Virus record (IMG/VR): IMGVR_UViG_3300049893_002228
Span: 1 to 23,082 of that record
Strand: one strand, 5' to 3'
Length of the DNA: 23,082 nt
DNA from: a virus
Part shown: one piece after another, positions 15,125 to 21,814 of the stretch
How the letters are laid out: every line of letters begins with the position of its first letter
Numbering within the stretch: position 1 is the first letter of the stretch
Translations under genes and position numbers: made by a program
The notes under the pieces: generated by a model
The model's database searches: none
Seen by the model: only the letters and a program-made list of their open reading frames with translations
Told to the model about the DNA's origin: nothing

Positions 15125-16489
15125 ATGAAACTTTTTAGTCTTAACTGGTTTAAATCCAAAAAGAAAGAACAACTTCTTGACCTTCAAATTGAAGAACAAA
15201 GAATTAAAAATGAAATACATAAACAAGAATTGCTTGGAAAAACAATCCAAAACCACACTTCTACAGTGAGTGTAACAGCAACTGCATCTTTCAAGCCTAC
15301 AATCAAGCTGGTGAACGATGTTCTCACTATCATTCTGGAAGATGGATCTATTCTGTCTAAACCCGGAGCAACAAGAGAAGATTTTGAATTGGCAAGGAAG
15401 GCTACAACAGAAGAGCAGTTAATCAAGCTTTGTGAAACTCCTGAGGTGGTAATGAAGAAAACCTTGCGAGATGCAGAGATTAAGAAAGCCAGAGTGTTCT
15501 CAAAGGGGTTTGAAGAATTGAAAAAACACGATGACGTGTTTGTTGTTGAGGATGGAGTTGTATATTTCAAAGAGATAAAACGCTCCATTCCACCACTCCT
15601 TCTTGAGGAAATACTGCTTATTGTCACTGAAAATCCTGAATTTAGGGAAGATGATAAGTTTCTTGGTTTGAAGTGGTTTTTCATGTGGTGCTGTCTGAAT
15701 CCCAGAGCAGAAGTAGCTAATGATTTGTATGATTTTCTCAAGAGAAATTCCTTTAGAATCACAAAACAGGGATTCTTTGTTGCGTTGAGGAATGTTGTAA
15801 GGGTGAGCGGTAATGCACAACTCGTTGATTTTGTGAGCAATATGTATAATAAAATCAAGGCTGTCTGGAAGAAAAAGCCTGAAAATTATGATGTGTATAT
15901 GCAAGATGGTGAATATCAATGTCATAAAACCACATGTCCGGGAACATATATTGGAAATCTGGAGACATTGTATAAAGACCTTCCCAATCTTGATGAAAAT
16001 CGTTATACCGATGCTCATACCAGAACATTTGATATTCGTGTAGGAAGAGTGGTAAATATGCCTCCTGAAGAATGTAGTTGGAGCACGGCAGATTGTGCTG
16101 AAGCAGGGTTACATTTTACAGCAGATAAGATTCACTATGTGGGATGTGGCGACACATCTGTATTAATCCTTATCAACCCTATGAAGGTGGTGGGAATTGG
16201 TCAATCTAAGGGTAGATGTTATGAGTATCTCCCTATCATGACAGTTCCTACAAACGAGGCTACTGAAATTCTGCACGATTTGGATTTTGATACATTGGAA
16301 TTAGATGAAGACTATGCTATAAGGGAGCTTCAAAACCTTGAAGAGAAAGCCAAAGAGGGATTTGTAGCAGAAGCAGTTAAATATGAATTTAATTTCCCTA
16401 ACATCTCGACAGCAGATATCAGAGATGTTGTAATGTCACTTGAAGAAATGAAAAGTGAAATTAAAAGAAGAATAGTGAGAATCTGCTAA
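15125..16489 (+). CDS. rIIB: rIIB-like protein
   Basis: Partner of the rIIA-like ATPase. The N-terminal 40 residues are a charged coiled coil (KEQLLDLQIEEQRIKNEIHK). The middle is beta-alpha (PTIKLVNDVLTIILEDGS ... ATREDFELARKATTEEQL), then helical. The diagnostic stretch is near residues 298-335: YTDAHTRTFDIRVGRVVNMP then CSWSTADCAEAGLHF, matching the rIIB pattern of a conserved VG..V.M..., a Cys/Asp cluster and GLH. The following strand block (VGCGDTSVLILINPMKVVGI) fits as well. A terminator lies on either side, so this gene may be a separate transcription unit, although I see no promoter in the 20 bases after the first terminator. Confidence 0.75.
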   Translation: MKLFSLNWFKSKKKEQLLDLQIEEQRIKNEIHKQELLGKTIQNHTSTVSVTATASFKPTIKLVNDVLTIILEDGSILSKPGATREDFELARKATTEEQLIKLCETPEVVMKKTLRDAEIKKARVFSKGFEELKKHDDVFVVEDGVVYFKEIKRSIPPLLLEEILLIVTENPEFREDDKFLGLKWFFMWCCLNPRAEVANDLYDFLKRNSFRITKQGFFVALRNVVRVSGNAQLVDFVSNMYNKIKAVWKKKPENYDVYMQDGEYQCHKTTCPGTYIGNLETLYKDLPNLDENRYTDAHTRTFDIRVGRVVNMPPEECSWSTADCAEAGLHFTADKIHYVGCGDTSVLILINPMKVVGIGQSKGRCYEYLPIMTVPTNEATEILHDLDFDTLELDEDYAIRELQNLEEKAKEGFVAEAVKYEFNFPNISTADIRDVVMSLEEMKSEIKRRIVRIC

Positions 16490-16493
16490 AAAT

Positions 16494-16524
16494 TTTGAGC
16501 AGTCCTGAATATTTCGTATATTTG
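16494..16524 (+). promoter_or_regulatory. Bacteroidota-type promoter before the HNH gene
   Basis: TTTG (16494-16497), 19 bases, TATATTTG (16517-16524): full match to the Bacteroides consensus. The predicted start near 16528-16531 leaves a leader of about 17 bases to the ATG at 16547. The promoter overlaps the terminator hairpin, with the -7 box in its loop. Confidence 0.7.
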
Positions 16525-16540
16525 GGACTGCTCATTTTAT
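16497..16540 (+). terminator. Terminator after the rIIB-like gene
   Basis: GAGCAGTCC (16497-16505) pairs with GGACTGCTC (16525-16533), a 9-bp perfect stem, followed by ATTTTAT. The loop region 16506-16524 can form a further short stem (AATAT with ATATT) and carries the -7 box of the next gene's promoter. Confidence 0.8.
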
Positions 16541-16546
16541 ATATTT

Positions 16547-16945
16547 ATGGCTAAAAGAAAAAAACGAGCACCTAGAGTTGTTAGAACAAGAAATGCAGGA
16601 ACTATGACAGAAGCTGCATTTTGGAGCTTTATAAGAAGTGCTCTCAGACAAAAAAGCAGATTTTGGAAACCTATATTGCAGACAAAATTAGCAGCAAAAA
16701 GAAAATATCATGGGCCTAATAAGAGGCAAAAATTTGAATATCAATGTGCTATATGCAATGAATGGTTTCCTGAGAAGAAAATCAACGTTGACCATATAAT
16801 TCCAGCAGGTAGTTTAAGTTGTGCAGCAGACCTTCCGGGATTTGTAGAACGTCTGTTTTGTGAACAAGATAATCTGCAGGTGCTTTGTACCCACTGTCAT
16901 GACATTAAAAGCAAAGAAGATAGGTTAAAATTAACAAAAACTTAA
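16547..16945 (+). CDS. HNH endonuclease, free-standing
   Basis: A 132-residue HNH nuclease. CxxC at C67/C70 and C114xxC117-H118 form a structural zinc site; the catalytic segment is VDHIIPAG (81-88), with N109 in NLQVLC and H118 completing H-N-H. The N-terminus is very basic (AKRKKRAPRVVRTR) for DNA binding, with helical FWSFIRSALRQKSRFW after it. It is not inside an intron here; it sits between the rIIB-like gene and the next block, in the manner of free-standing homing nucleases of T-even phages. Its own promoter lies just upstream. It contains a CAG-GTG pair, so its codon use is closer to the core genes than that of the intron ORFs. Confidence 0.88.
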   Translation: MAKRKKRAPRVVRTRNAGTMTEAAFWSFIRSALRQKSRFWKPILQTKLAAKRKYHGPNKRQKFEYQCAICNEWFPEKKINVDHIIPAGSLSCAADLPGFVERLFCEQDNLQVLCTHCHDIKSKEDRLKLTKT

Positions 16946-16991
16946 CTTGTTTTAATTAAAACGAAATTGGAAAAATCTAAAAATAAATAAC

Positions 16992-17363
16992 ATGATACTG
17001 TATGGAAATATAGAAATAGCTGGAGAAGGAAGGGAGGTAACATATATTCTTTCTGTAGGACTTGATTTTGATAAAGGAGATAAAAGATTTATGTCTTGTT
17101 TAGCTGCTTCAAGAAATTATGGAATGATTGATGAAACGTATGAGTTTGAATGGGATAATGACGAGTATATCTATAACACTCTTTATAAGGAAGTAATTAT
17201 CCCTTGGGTAGATGAAAAAAAGGTGATTAATCCAGATGAATTTGCTTCCACTTTAAAACAGGAAGGGATTCACCTTGATGATTTCCCTATTATCAAAAAG
17301 ATGTTTGAAAAAGCAGAGGAATTTAATTTCTTTCAAGAAGTAAAAGAGACAAAAAATGAGTAA
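16992..17363 (+). CDS. Hypothetical protein, 123 aa
   Basis: First gene of the exonuclease block, preceded by a 46-base AT-rich gap with no box I can call a promoter. The N-terminal part suggests a beta-sheet (GNIEIAGEGREVTYILSVGL), then an acidic region (FEWDNDEYIYNTLYKEVIIP), then a helical, acidic C-terminus (HLDDFPIIKKMFEKAEEFNF). No family recognised. It overlaps the next gene by 8 bases. Confidence 0.7.
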   Translation: MILYGNIEIAGEGREVTYILSVGLDFDKGDKRFMSCLAASRNYGMIDETYEFEWDNDEYIYNTLYKEVIIPWVDEKKVINPDEFASTLKQEGIHLDDFPIIKKMFEKAEEFNFFQEVKETKNE

Positions 17364-17604
17364 AGATGTTGTAAATCAAATAGTTATAAACAAAGAACCT
17401 TCCTTCACAGAAGTGTGGAGGGAGGGCTTTGTTGAATATAAAGGAGAACAACACAAGTTTTGGCTCATTGATCCACAAGGAGTTGATTTCCATGGACATG
17501 AATACGAAATTGAAATACGTTGGTTCTTCCAAAGGGTGCCCAGAGAGGTGAGAGCCATGTATCCTTATATTATTGAATCATTTAAACAAACATTAAACCT
17601 ATGA
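17356..17604 (+). CDS. Hypothetical protein, 82 aa
   Basis: Sits between the preceding unknown gene (8-base overlap) and the exonuclease (ATGA overlap). Strand-rich in the middle (FTEVWREGFVEYKGEQHKFW, then GHEYEIEIRWFFQRV) with a helix at the end (MYPYIIESFKQTLN). Rich in aromatic residues for its size. No family recognised; tight coupling to the exonuclease suggests a companion role, which is inference. Confidence 0.7.
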   Translation: MSKDVVNQIVINKEPSFTEVWREGFVEYKGEQHKFWLIDPQGVDFHGHEYEIEIRWFFQRVPREVRAMYPYIIESFKQTLNL

Positions 17605-18656
17605 TAGAAGGAAGAAGTAGAACAGAAGCAGAATATAGGGCTATTTCAATGGATAGCTCTAGTAGTTTAAAGGAGTTTTCTCTGGATAGGAGAAAATATT
17701 ACAAGAAATACATCCTGAATGAGCAGGTGGCAGAAGATGACAGTAAGGCTAGTATTATGGGTAGGCTTGTAGAAATTCTTCTGATGGAACCGGAGAAATT
17801 TGATGAAAAATTCTATATGTCAAGTTGCGTGTCTGCACCATCTGGCATGATGATGGATTTTGTAGAGGCTCTGTATGAACATACGGTGGCAGCCACAAAT
17901 GATGATGGAGATGTGTGTGAGACATTTGAGGAGCTTTCCAAGAAAGCATATGCTGACAGTGGATATAAAATTAAATACGAAAAGGTGATTTCTAATTTCG
18001 TTGGTTCTGATGCAGAGATATATTATAATGAAATCAGAAAGGTGAGAGCTAATGGGCTTACAGTGGTGACAACAGAGGATGTTACAAATGCTGAGAGAAT
18101 AGTTGAGGAGTTGAAAATCAATGAGTTCACATCACCCATAGTGAATGTTGTGGATAGTAAGCGTTATACGGTTTTCAATCAATTGCAAATCGAGGGATAT
18201 ACAATTAAAGGTCATTTATTCAAGTCTATGATGGACAAAGTGATAATTGACCATGAAAAGAAGACCATTCAGGTGTATGATTTGAAATGCACATGGAGCG
18301 TTGAGAATTTCTATGAAGAATACTATCTTTATAGAAGAGCCTACATACAGGCATATTTATATTATGTAGCTGCAGATGAGCTTCGTATGATGAATAATGA
18401 TGTTTGGAGTGAATATGAGGTGCTTCCTCCAAAATTTATTGTTTGTGACAGCACCAATTATTACGCTCCTCTTGTATATGAGCTTTCTTTCATGGATTTA
18501 AAGGATGCTTATGAAGGATTTACTCATAAGGGCAGAACCTATCCGGGAGTTGAGAGTATAATTGATGATTTAAAATTTGCATTGCAAAACAAAATCTGGA
18601 ACATCTCTAGAGAGAATTACGAAAATGGTGGAATTGTAAAATTGAAAAAACAATGA
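17601..18656 (+). CDS. PD-(D/E)XK exonuclease (RecE/Cas4-like)
   Basis: A nuclease of the PD-(D/E)XK superfamily in the RecE/YqaJ/Cas4 group that resects double-stranded ends for recombination or packaging. Catalytic pattern: an N-terminal helix with MGRLVEILLMEP (53-64, position of the family's GxxxHxxL helix, here with Glu58 in place of His); MMDKVII with D212; YDLKCTW with D227 and K229 (the D-x-K pair); and YRRAYIQAYLYY, the downstream QxxxY motif helix. At 351 residues it is within the usual range. It is coupled upstream and downstream by ATGA. Together with the RecA-like ATPase and SSB it would complete a phage recombination set. Confidence 0.82.
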   Translation: MIEGRSRTEAEYRAISMDSSSSLKEFSLDRRKYYKKYILNEQVAEDDSKASIMGRLVEILLMEPEKFDEKFYMSSCVSAPSGMMMDFVEALYEHTVAATNDDGDVCETFEELSKKAYADSGYKIKYEKVISNFVGSDAEIYYNEIRKVRANGLTVVTTEDVTNAERIVEELKINEFTSPIVNVVDSKRYTVFNQLQIEGYTIKGHLFKSMMDKVIIDHEKKTIQVYDLKCTWSVENFYEEYYLYRRAYIQAYLYYVAADELRMMNNDVWSEYEVLPPKFIVCDSTNYYAPLVYELSFMDLKDAYEGFTHKGRTYPGVESIIDDLKFALQNKIWNISRENYENGGIVKLKKQ

Positions 18657-19219
18657 GTGAATTTGTAAAGACAATTACTAGCATATTTATGGTGCCCACC
18701 CTGAAGATTCCAAAAGAGTCTCTGAAGGATAATGGGTTTATGAATGGATATTCGTATGAGGCTCATAGAGAAGTACATTATGAAAACTGCGTTTATTTGC
18801 TATTTAAACCTAAAAATCTGGATAAGTTCAGAGAATTTTTAGATTCTGAATATGAAAGAACTAAAAATGTAATAGAAGACTATGATTATCCAGATGGATA
18901 TGTTGTGATAGTGTATAAATTGGATGAGAATTTCAAAGATGATTTCAAGCTTATACGAAAAGGTAAATATTCGAGAACATCTGTAGCATTTCAGAATCTC
19001 TTTCCAAAGATTGTCAAGATAATAAAAGGTGGACTTCATAGAGATGAAATAAGCCTTCAATATAGGGTGTTTAACAGAACACAGGACCTTGTTGATTTTT
19101 GGGAGAGGAAATTTGATATAGAGTTCACAGATGATATGGAAGTTTGGGATGGATTTTTTGTAACAAATGAAACATTAGACATTGAAAAAATCAGAGAATC
19201 ATGTACAACGAAGATTTAA
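18653..19219 (+). CDS. Hypothetical protein, 188 aa
   Basis: ATGA-coupled to the exonuclease. Mixed alpha/beta with a clear core: VYLLFKPKNLDKFREFLDSE, then DYDYPDGYVVIVYKLDENFK, KDDFKLIRKGKYSRTSVAFQ and FPKIVKIIKG. The N-terminus begins ITSIFMVPTLKIPKESLKDN. A mix of conserved-looking aromatic and basic residues suggests a structured globular protein of one domain. I do not recognise the family. The 19-base overlap with the next gene indicates one message. Confidence 0.75.
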   Translation: MSEFVKTITSIFMVPTLKIPKESLKDNGFMNGYSYEAHREVHYENCVYLLFKPKNLDKFREFLDSEYERTKNVIEDYDYPDGYVVIVYKLDENFKDDFKLIRKGKYSRTSVAFQNLFPKIVKIIKGGLHRDEISLQYRVFNRTQDLVDFWERKFDIEFTDDMEVWDGFFVTNETLDIEKIRESCTTKI

Positions 19220-19398
19220 CTAAAAAAATGATAGATAAGTTTGGATTGGAAGCCACTATACAGTGGTGTAAGATGCAAGCCTATCAGTATCAACTTCTTT
19301 CAGAGGTTGATGTATATTCTGAAGAAACCCTTCAGGAAATGAAATACGAACACGATTGGTGGAACGAAAAATATAACGAATTAATCAAAAACAGTTGA
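19201..19398 (+). CDS. Hypothetical small helical protein, 65 aa
   Basis: Starts 19 bases before the preceding stop. Almost wholly helical (LTKKMIDKFGLEATIQWCKM, then YQYQLLSEVDVYSEETLQEM), with Trp-rich HDWWNEKYNELI at the end. Acidic overall. No family recognised; the size and helical character are typical of small phage adaptors. Confidence 0.65.
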   Translation: MYNEDLTKKMIDKFGLEATIQWCKMQAYQYQLLSEVDVYSEETLQEMKYEHDWWNEKYNELIKNS

Positions 19399-19400
19399 TA

Positions 19401-19781
19401 ATGAATGCGTTAGAATTATTAGAGAATTACCCCAAGACAGCCCAGATTATTCAAAAGTGGTTTATCCAACGAATGATTGATAGTCTAAATGACAAGGATA
19501 TTCCTGAGGAATTCAAAGAGTTTGTCAGGAACACTGGTATAGACCACGATAAATTAGCCAAGATGATAGACGCTAATCCCAGATCTCTGGTGGATGTATT
19601 TGATGAGAATGATATTCACATCATCACAATGATTGCTCTTGAGGCAGATGGTGCAAAGTTTTCGTACAAAATCCTGCCGAGGGATGCAAATAAAGAAGTG
19701 TTTGATTATTGTGATAGTAGAAAATATGCGGAAACATTGGCTGTTGAAGATGCATTCAAAGAATTGGAGGGGAAGTTATGA
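19401..19781 (+). CDS. Hypothetical acidic protein, 126 aa
   Basis: I start it at ATG 19401, two bases after the previous stop; an in-frame TTG at 19395 is also open but weaker. Helical throughout: ALELLENYPKTAQIIQKWFI, EFKEFVRNTGIDHDKLAKMI, RSLVDVFDENDI, then ITMIALEADGAKFSYKILPR and a last helix EALAVEDAFKEL-like (ETLAVEDAFKEL). No known family. The stop overlaps the next start as ATGA. Confidence 0.7.
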   Translation: MNALELLENYPKTAQIIQKWFIQRMIDSLNDKDIPEEFKEFVRNTGIDHDKLAKMIDANPRSLVDVFDENDIHIITMIALEADGAKFSYKILPRDANKEVFDYCDSRKYAETLAVEDAFKELEGKL

Positions 19782-20029
19782 TGGATAAAGTGGTAGAAAA
19801 TGTCGTAGAAAAGCTCCGTAGCAGAAGCTCTGTGGGGATATTGAAATATGGCACCACGTTGGAACAAAACAATAGTGATGAGTATCTAACCCACTTACAG
19901 CAAGAATTAATGGATGCATGTAATTATATTGAGAAACTTTTAATGTTAAAACAGGGAATAACTCAATTGGTTAACTCTCATCCAAATGATGCAGATTTGG
20001 GAGCTGCTATAAGACAAATGATTAAGTGA
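19778..20029 (+). CDS. MazG-like or related small phage protein, 83 aa
   Basis: Two adjacent in-frame ATGs (19778, 19781) can start it. The segment SRSSVGILKYGTTLEQN, then DEYLTHLQQELMDACNYIEK, is a pattern common in small phage proteins: a conserved KYGTTL turn and then a helix with acidic residues spaced E..D. Such proteins are often annotated as related to all-alpha NTP pyrophosphohydrolases (MazG/dATPase type), whose acidic helix residues bind metal. Only one such helix is clear here, so activity is uncertain. A place just before the ribonucleotide reductase would fit a role in nucleotide pools. A strong terminator follows. Confidence 0.6.
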   Translation: MMDKVVENVVEKLRSRSSVGILKYGTTLEQNNSDEYLTHLQQELMDACNYIEKLLMLKQGITQLVNSHPNDADLGAAIRQMIK

Positions 20030-20057
20030 TATTTTATCATTGTCTTGGAAAATCCAG

Positions 20058-20086
20058 AAAGGGGGTGTAGATTGCACCCCCTTTTT
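20058..20086 (+). terminator. Strong terminator before the ribonucleotide reductase
   Basis: AAAGGGGGTG (20058-20067) pairs with CACCCCC plus TTT (20075-20084) around a 7-base loop, with five Ts (20082-20086). GC-rich stem in an AT-rich setting: a clear Rho-independent terminator ending the exonuclease block. Confidence 0.9.
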
Positions 20087-20108
20087 AACTTTTAAAATTT
20101 TATAGATT

Positions 20109-21084
20109 ATGATGGATTTAGGATTGGACAGTTTATCGAAAATTACGATTTTTTCGAAGTATGCAAAGTATATACCTGAACTGAAAAGACGAGAGACTTG
20201 GGATGAAATCGTAGATAGGTATATACAAATGATGATTAAGAAATATCCCAAATTGGAGGACCAAATCCTCTCAAATTCAATATATATCAGAGAAAAGAAG
20301 GTGCTTCCTTCAATGAGAGCTCTTCAATTTGCAGGACCTGCAGCAGAGGTGAATAATTCAAGAATCTACAATTGCTGTTTCCTTCCTATAGACAGTGTGT
20401 ATAGTTTTAATGAAACCATGTTCCTTCTTTTGGGAGGTACGGGCGTTGGATATAGTGTTCAGAAACACCATGTTGCAAAGCTTCCCAGCATTAAGAAACC
20501 CGACGTAAAACGCACCTATCTGATTGAAGATAGTATAATGGGTTGGGCAGATGCTGTCAAGGTGCTTATGAGAGCCTTTCTGGAGGGTAAGTTTATGCCT
20601 GAATTTGATTTCAGATCGATTCGCCATAAGGGTGCCAGACTTGTCACTGCTGGTGGTAAAGCTCCGGGACCTGAACCCCTTAAATTGTGTCTGGCACACA
20701 TTCAGGCTATTTTAGAAAGAAAAAAGGTGGGTGAACAGCTTACACCTTTAGAATGTCATGATATTCTTTGCCATATTGCAAATAGTGTACTGGCTGGTGG
20801 TATTCGCAGGAGTGCCATGATTGCTTTGTTTAGTCATGATGATGAGGAGATGATCACCTGTAAATATGGTAACTGGTGGGAGACTAATGAGCAGCGTGGC
20901 AGGGCTAATAACTCTGCTGTATTGCTCAGAGAATCTACACCATACGAGGAATTTGATGCTCTATGGAAGCGTATAGAAGCGTCTGGCAGTGGTGAGCCCG
21001 GTATATATTGGACCAACAATCTTGATTGGGGAACCAATCCGTGCTGTGAAATTGGACTCAGACCTTATCAATTTTGCAATCTCT
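20109..21084 (+). CDS. Class II ribonucleotide reductase, exon 1
   Basis: N-terminal half of an adenosylcobalamin-dependent (class II) ribonucleoside-triphosphate reductase, which makes dNTPs for phage DNA. Visible: FAGPAAEVNNSRIYNCCFLP with a redox Cys at 89/90, the glycine-rich FLLLGGTGVGYSV, LVTAGGKAPGPEP, and the active-site loop NPCCEI with N310, C312 (thiyl radical position) and E314. No small-subunit gene is nearby and there is no Fe-radical glycyl motif, in line with class II. Exon 1 ends with T21084, the first base of a Cys codon completed in exon 2; the next in-frame codon in the intron is a stop. ATG at 20109 or 20112. The spliced protein is 644 aa. Confidence 0.88.
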
Positions 21085-21283
21085 AAACTACCTCATGGAG
21101 ATTTAAAACCCTGAGAATTGCTGGAAACTCTGACCACTTAAAGGTGAAGACAATCAGCAGCCGAGCCTAGAAATAGGAAGGTTCAACGACTAGTCGAAAG
21201 ACGTACACTCAAGTGAGTGGAAGCACAGGGCCCCGAAAGGGTGATGATATAGTCTGAACAATATAGAAATATATTGAAGAAAA

Positions 21284-21315
21284 TTTGGAAATCTCGAATA
21301 AGTTTTGTAATTTTG
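21284..21315 (+). promoter_or_regulatory. Bacteroidota-type promoter inside the intron
   Basis: TTTG (21284-21287), 20 bases, TAATTTTG (21308-21315). Predicted start near 21320, about ten bases before the ATG of the HNH gene. It begins eight bases after the P9 hairpin, so it lies in the peripheral part of the intron and does not disturb the core. Confidence 0.6.
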
Positions 21316-21330
21316 TAAAAATGCAAAATT

Positions 21331-21792
21331 ATGAGAACAAATCGAGAAGGTTATAAAATATCAGAGACAGAACGAGAATGTACTAATTGTGGTACAATGT
21401 TCTTAAAAACCTCAAAAACAGTAACTCTTTGTAATAAATGTAATTCAGAGCGAGTAAAATGCTCAAGTCCCGAATCAAAAATGTTACAAAGAGCAAAAGG
21501 AAGAGCTAAAGTTAAAAATTTAGAATTCAACTTAACTGTTAAAGATATTATTATACCAAAACATTGTCCAATTTTAGGAATAGAATTAGTTTGTAAAAGT
21601 GGATCACCGGGAGGTCAGAAAAACTCTCCCGCTTTAGATAGAAAAAATTCAATAAAGGGCTATACTAAAGATAATGTGCAAGTAATTAGTCATCTTGCAA
21701 ACATGATGAAAAGTTACGCCACAAATGACGAACTAATGAAATTTGCAAATTGGGTAATTGAAAACATTCCAAAGGATTCTGATCAAGTTTAA
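21331..21792 (+). CDS. HNH homing endonuclease, intron-encoded
   Basis: A 153-residue endonuclease that would drive homing of the reductase intron. The N-terminal half has a zinc-ribbon-like pair CTNC and CNKC (residues about 17-20 and 34-37). The HNH-type nuclease region runs from IPKHCPILGIEL through PALDRKNSIKGYTKDNVQVI to SHLANMMKSYATNDEL; the LDR..S.KGY...NVQVIS..AN..K pattern marks a phage HNH group. It lies in the peripheral loop between P9 and the 3' end, and its stop (TAA 21790-21792) is in the loop of the final intron hairpin. No AAG/GAG-GTG pair occurs in it, unlike core genes. Family secure; target presumably the intron-less reductase allele. Confidence 0.88.
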   Translation: MRTNREGYKISETERECTNCGTMFLKTSKTVTLCNKCNSERVKCSSPESKMLQRAKGRAKVKNLEFNLTVKDIIIPKHCPILGIELVCKSGSPGGQKNSPALDRKNSIKGYTKDNVQVISHLANMMKSYATNDELMKFANWVIENIPKDSDQV

Positions 21793-21814
21793 CGAACTTG
21801 ATTGAACATATTTG

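Larger units (their letters stand above)
21085..21814 (+). ncRNA. Group I intron in the reductase gene
   Basis: Self-splicing intron of 730 nt with all core elements. P1: exon AATCTCT (21078-21084) pairs with GGAGATT (21097-21103), with the obligatory U.G at the splice site. P element AATTGCTGGAAAC (21116-21128), Q AATCAGCAGCC (21152-21162), R GTTCAACGACTAG (21181-21193), S GATGATATAGTCTG (21243-21256); P7 is GACTA/TAGTC (21188-21192/21250-21254). Extra hairpins lie between R and S, as in subgroup IA. P9 is CAATATA-GAAA-TATATTG (21259-21276). A possible P10 pairs CCTC (21091-21094) with GAGG of exon 2 (21817-21820). The last base is G21814. A further hairpin at 21784-21800 precedes the 3' end. 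Confidence 0.93.

Noticed and set aside
19395-19400. TTG start for the 126-aa protein
   Set aside because: ATG 19401 follows directly and avoids overlap with the previous stop.
20086-20093. TAACTTTT as a -7 box for the reductase
   Set aside because: The last base does not match and there is no -33 TTTG (the terminator stem lies there); kept only as a leader motif.
21085-21814. Reading the reductase as a frameshifted pseudogene
   Set aside because: P1, P7 and the omega-G define an intron whose removal restores the family sequence exactly.
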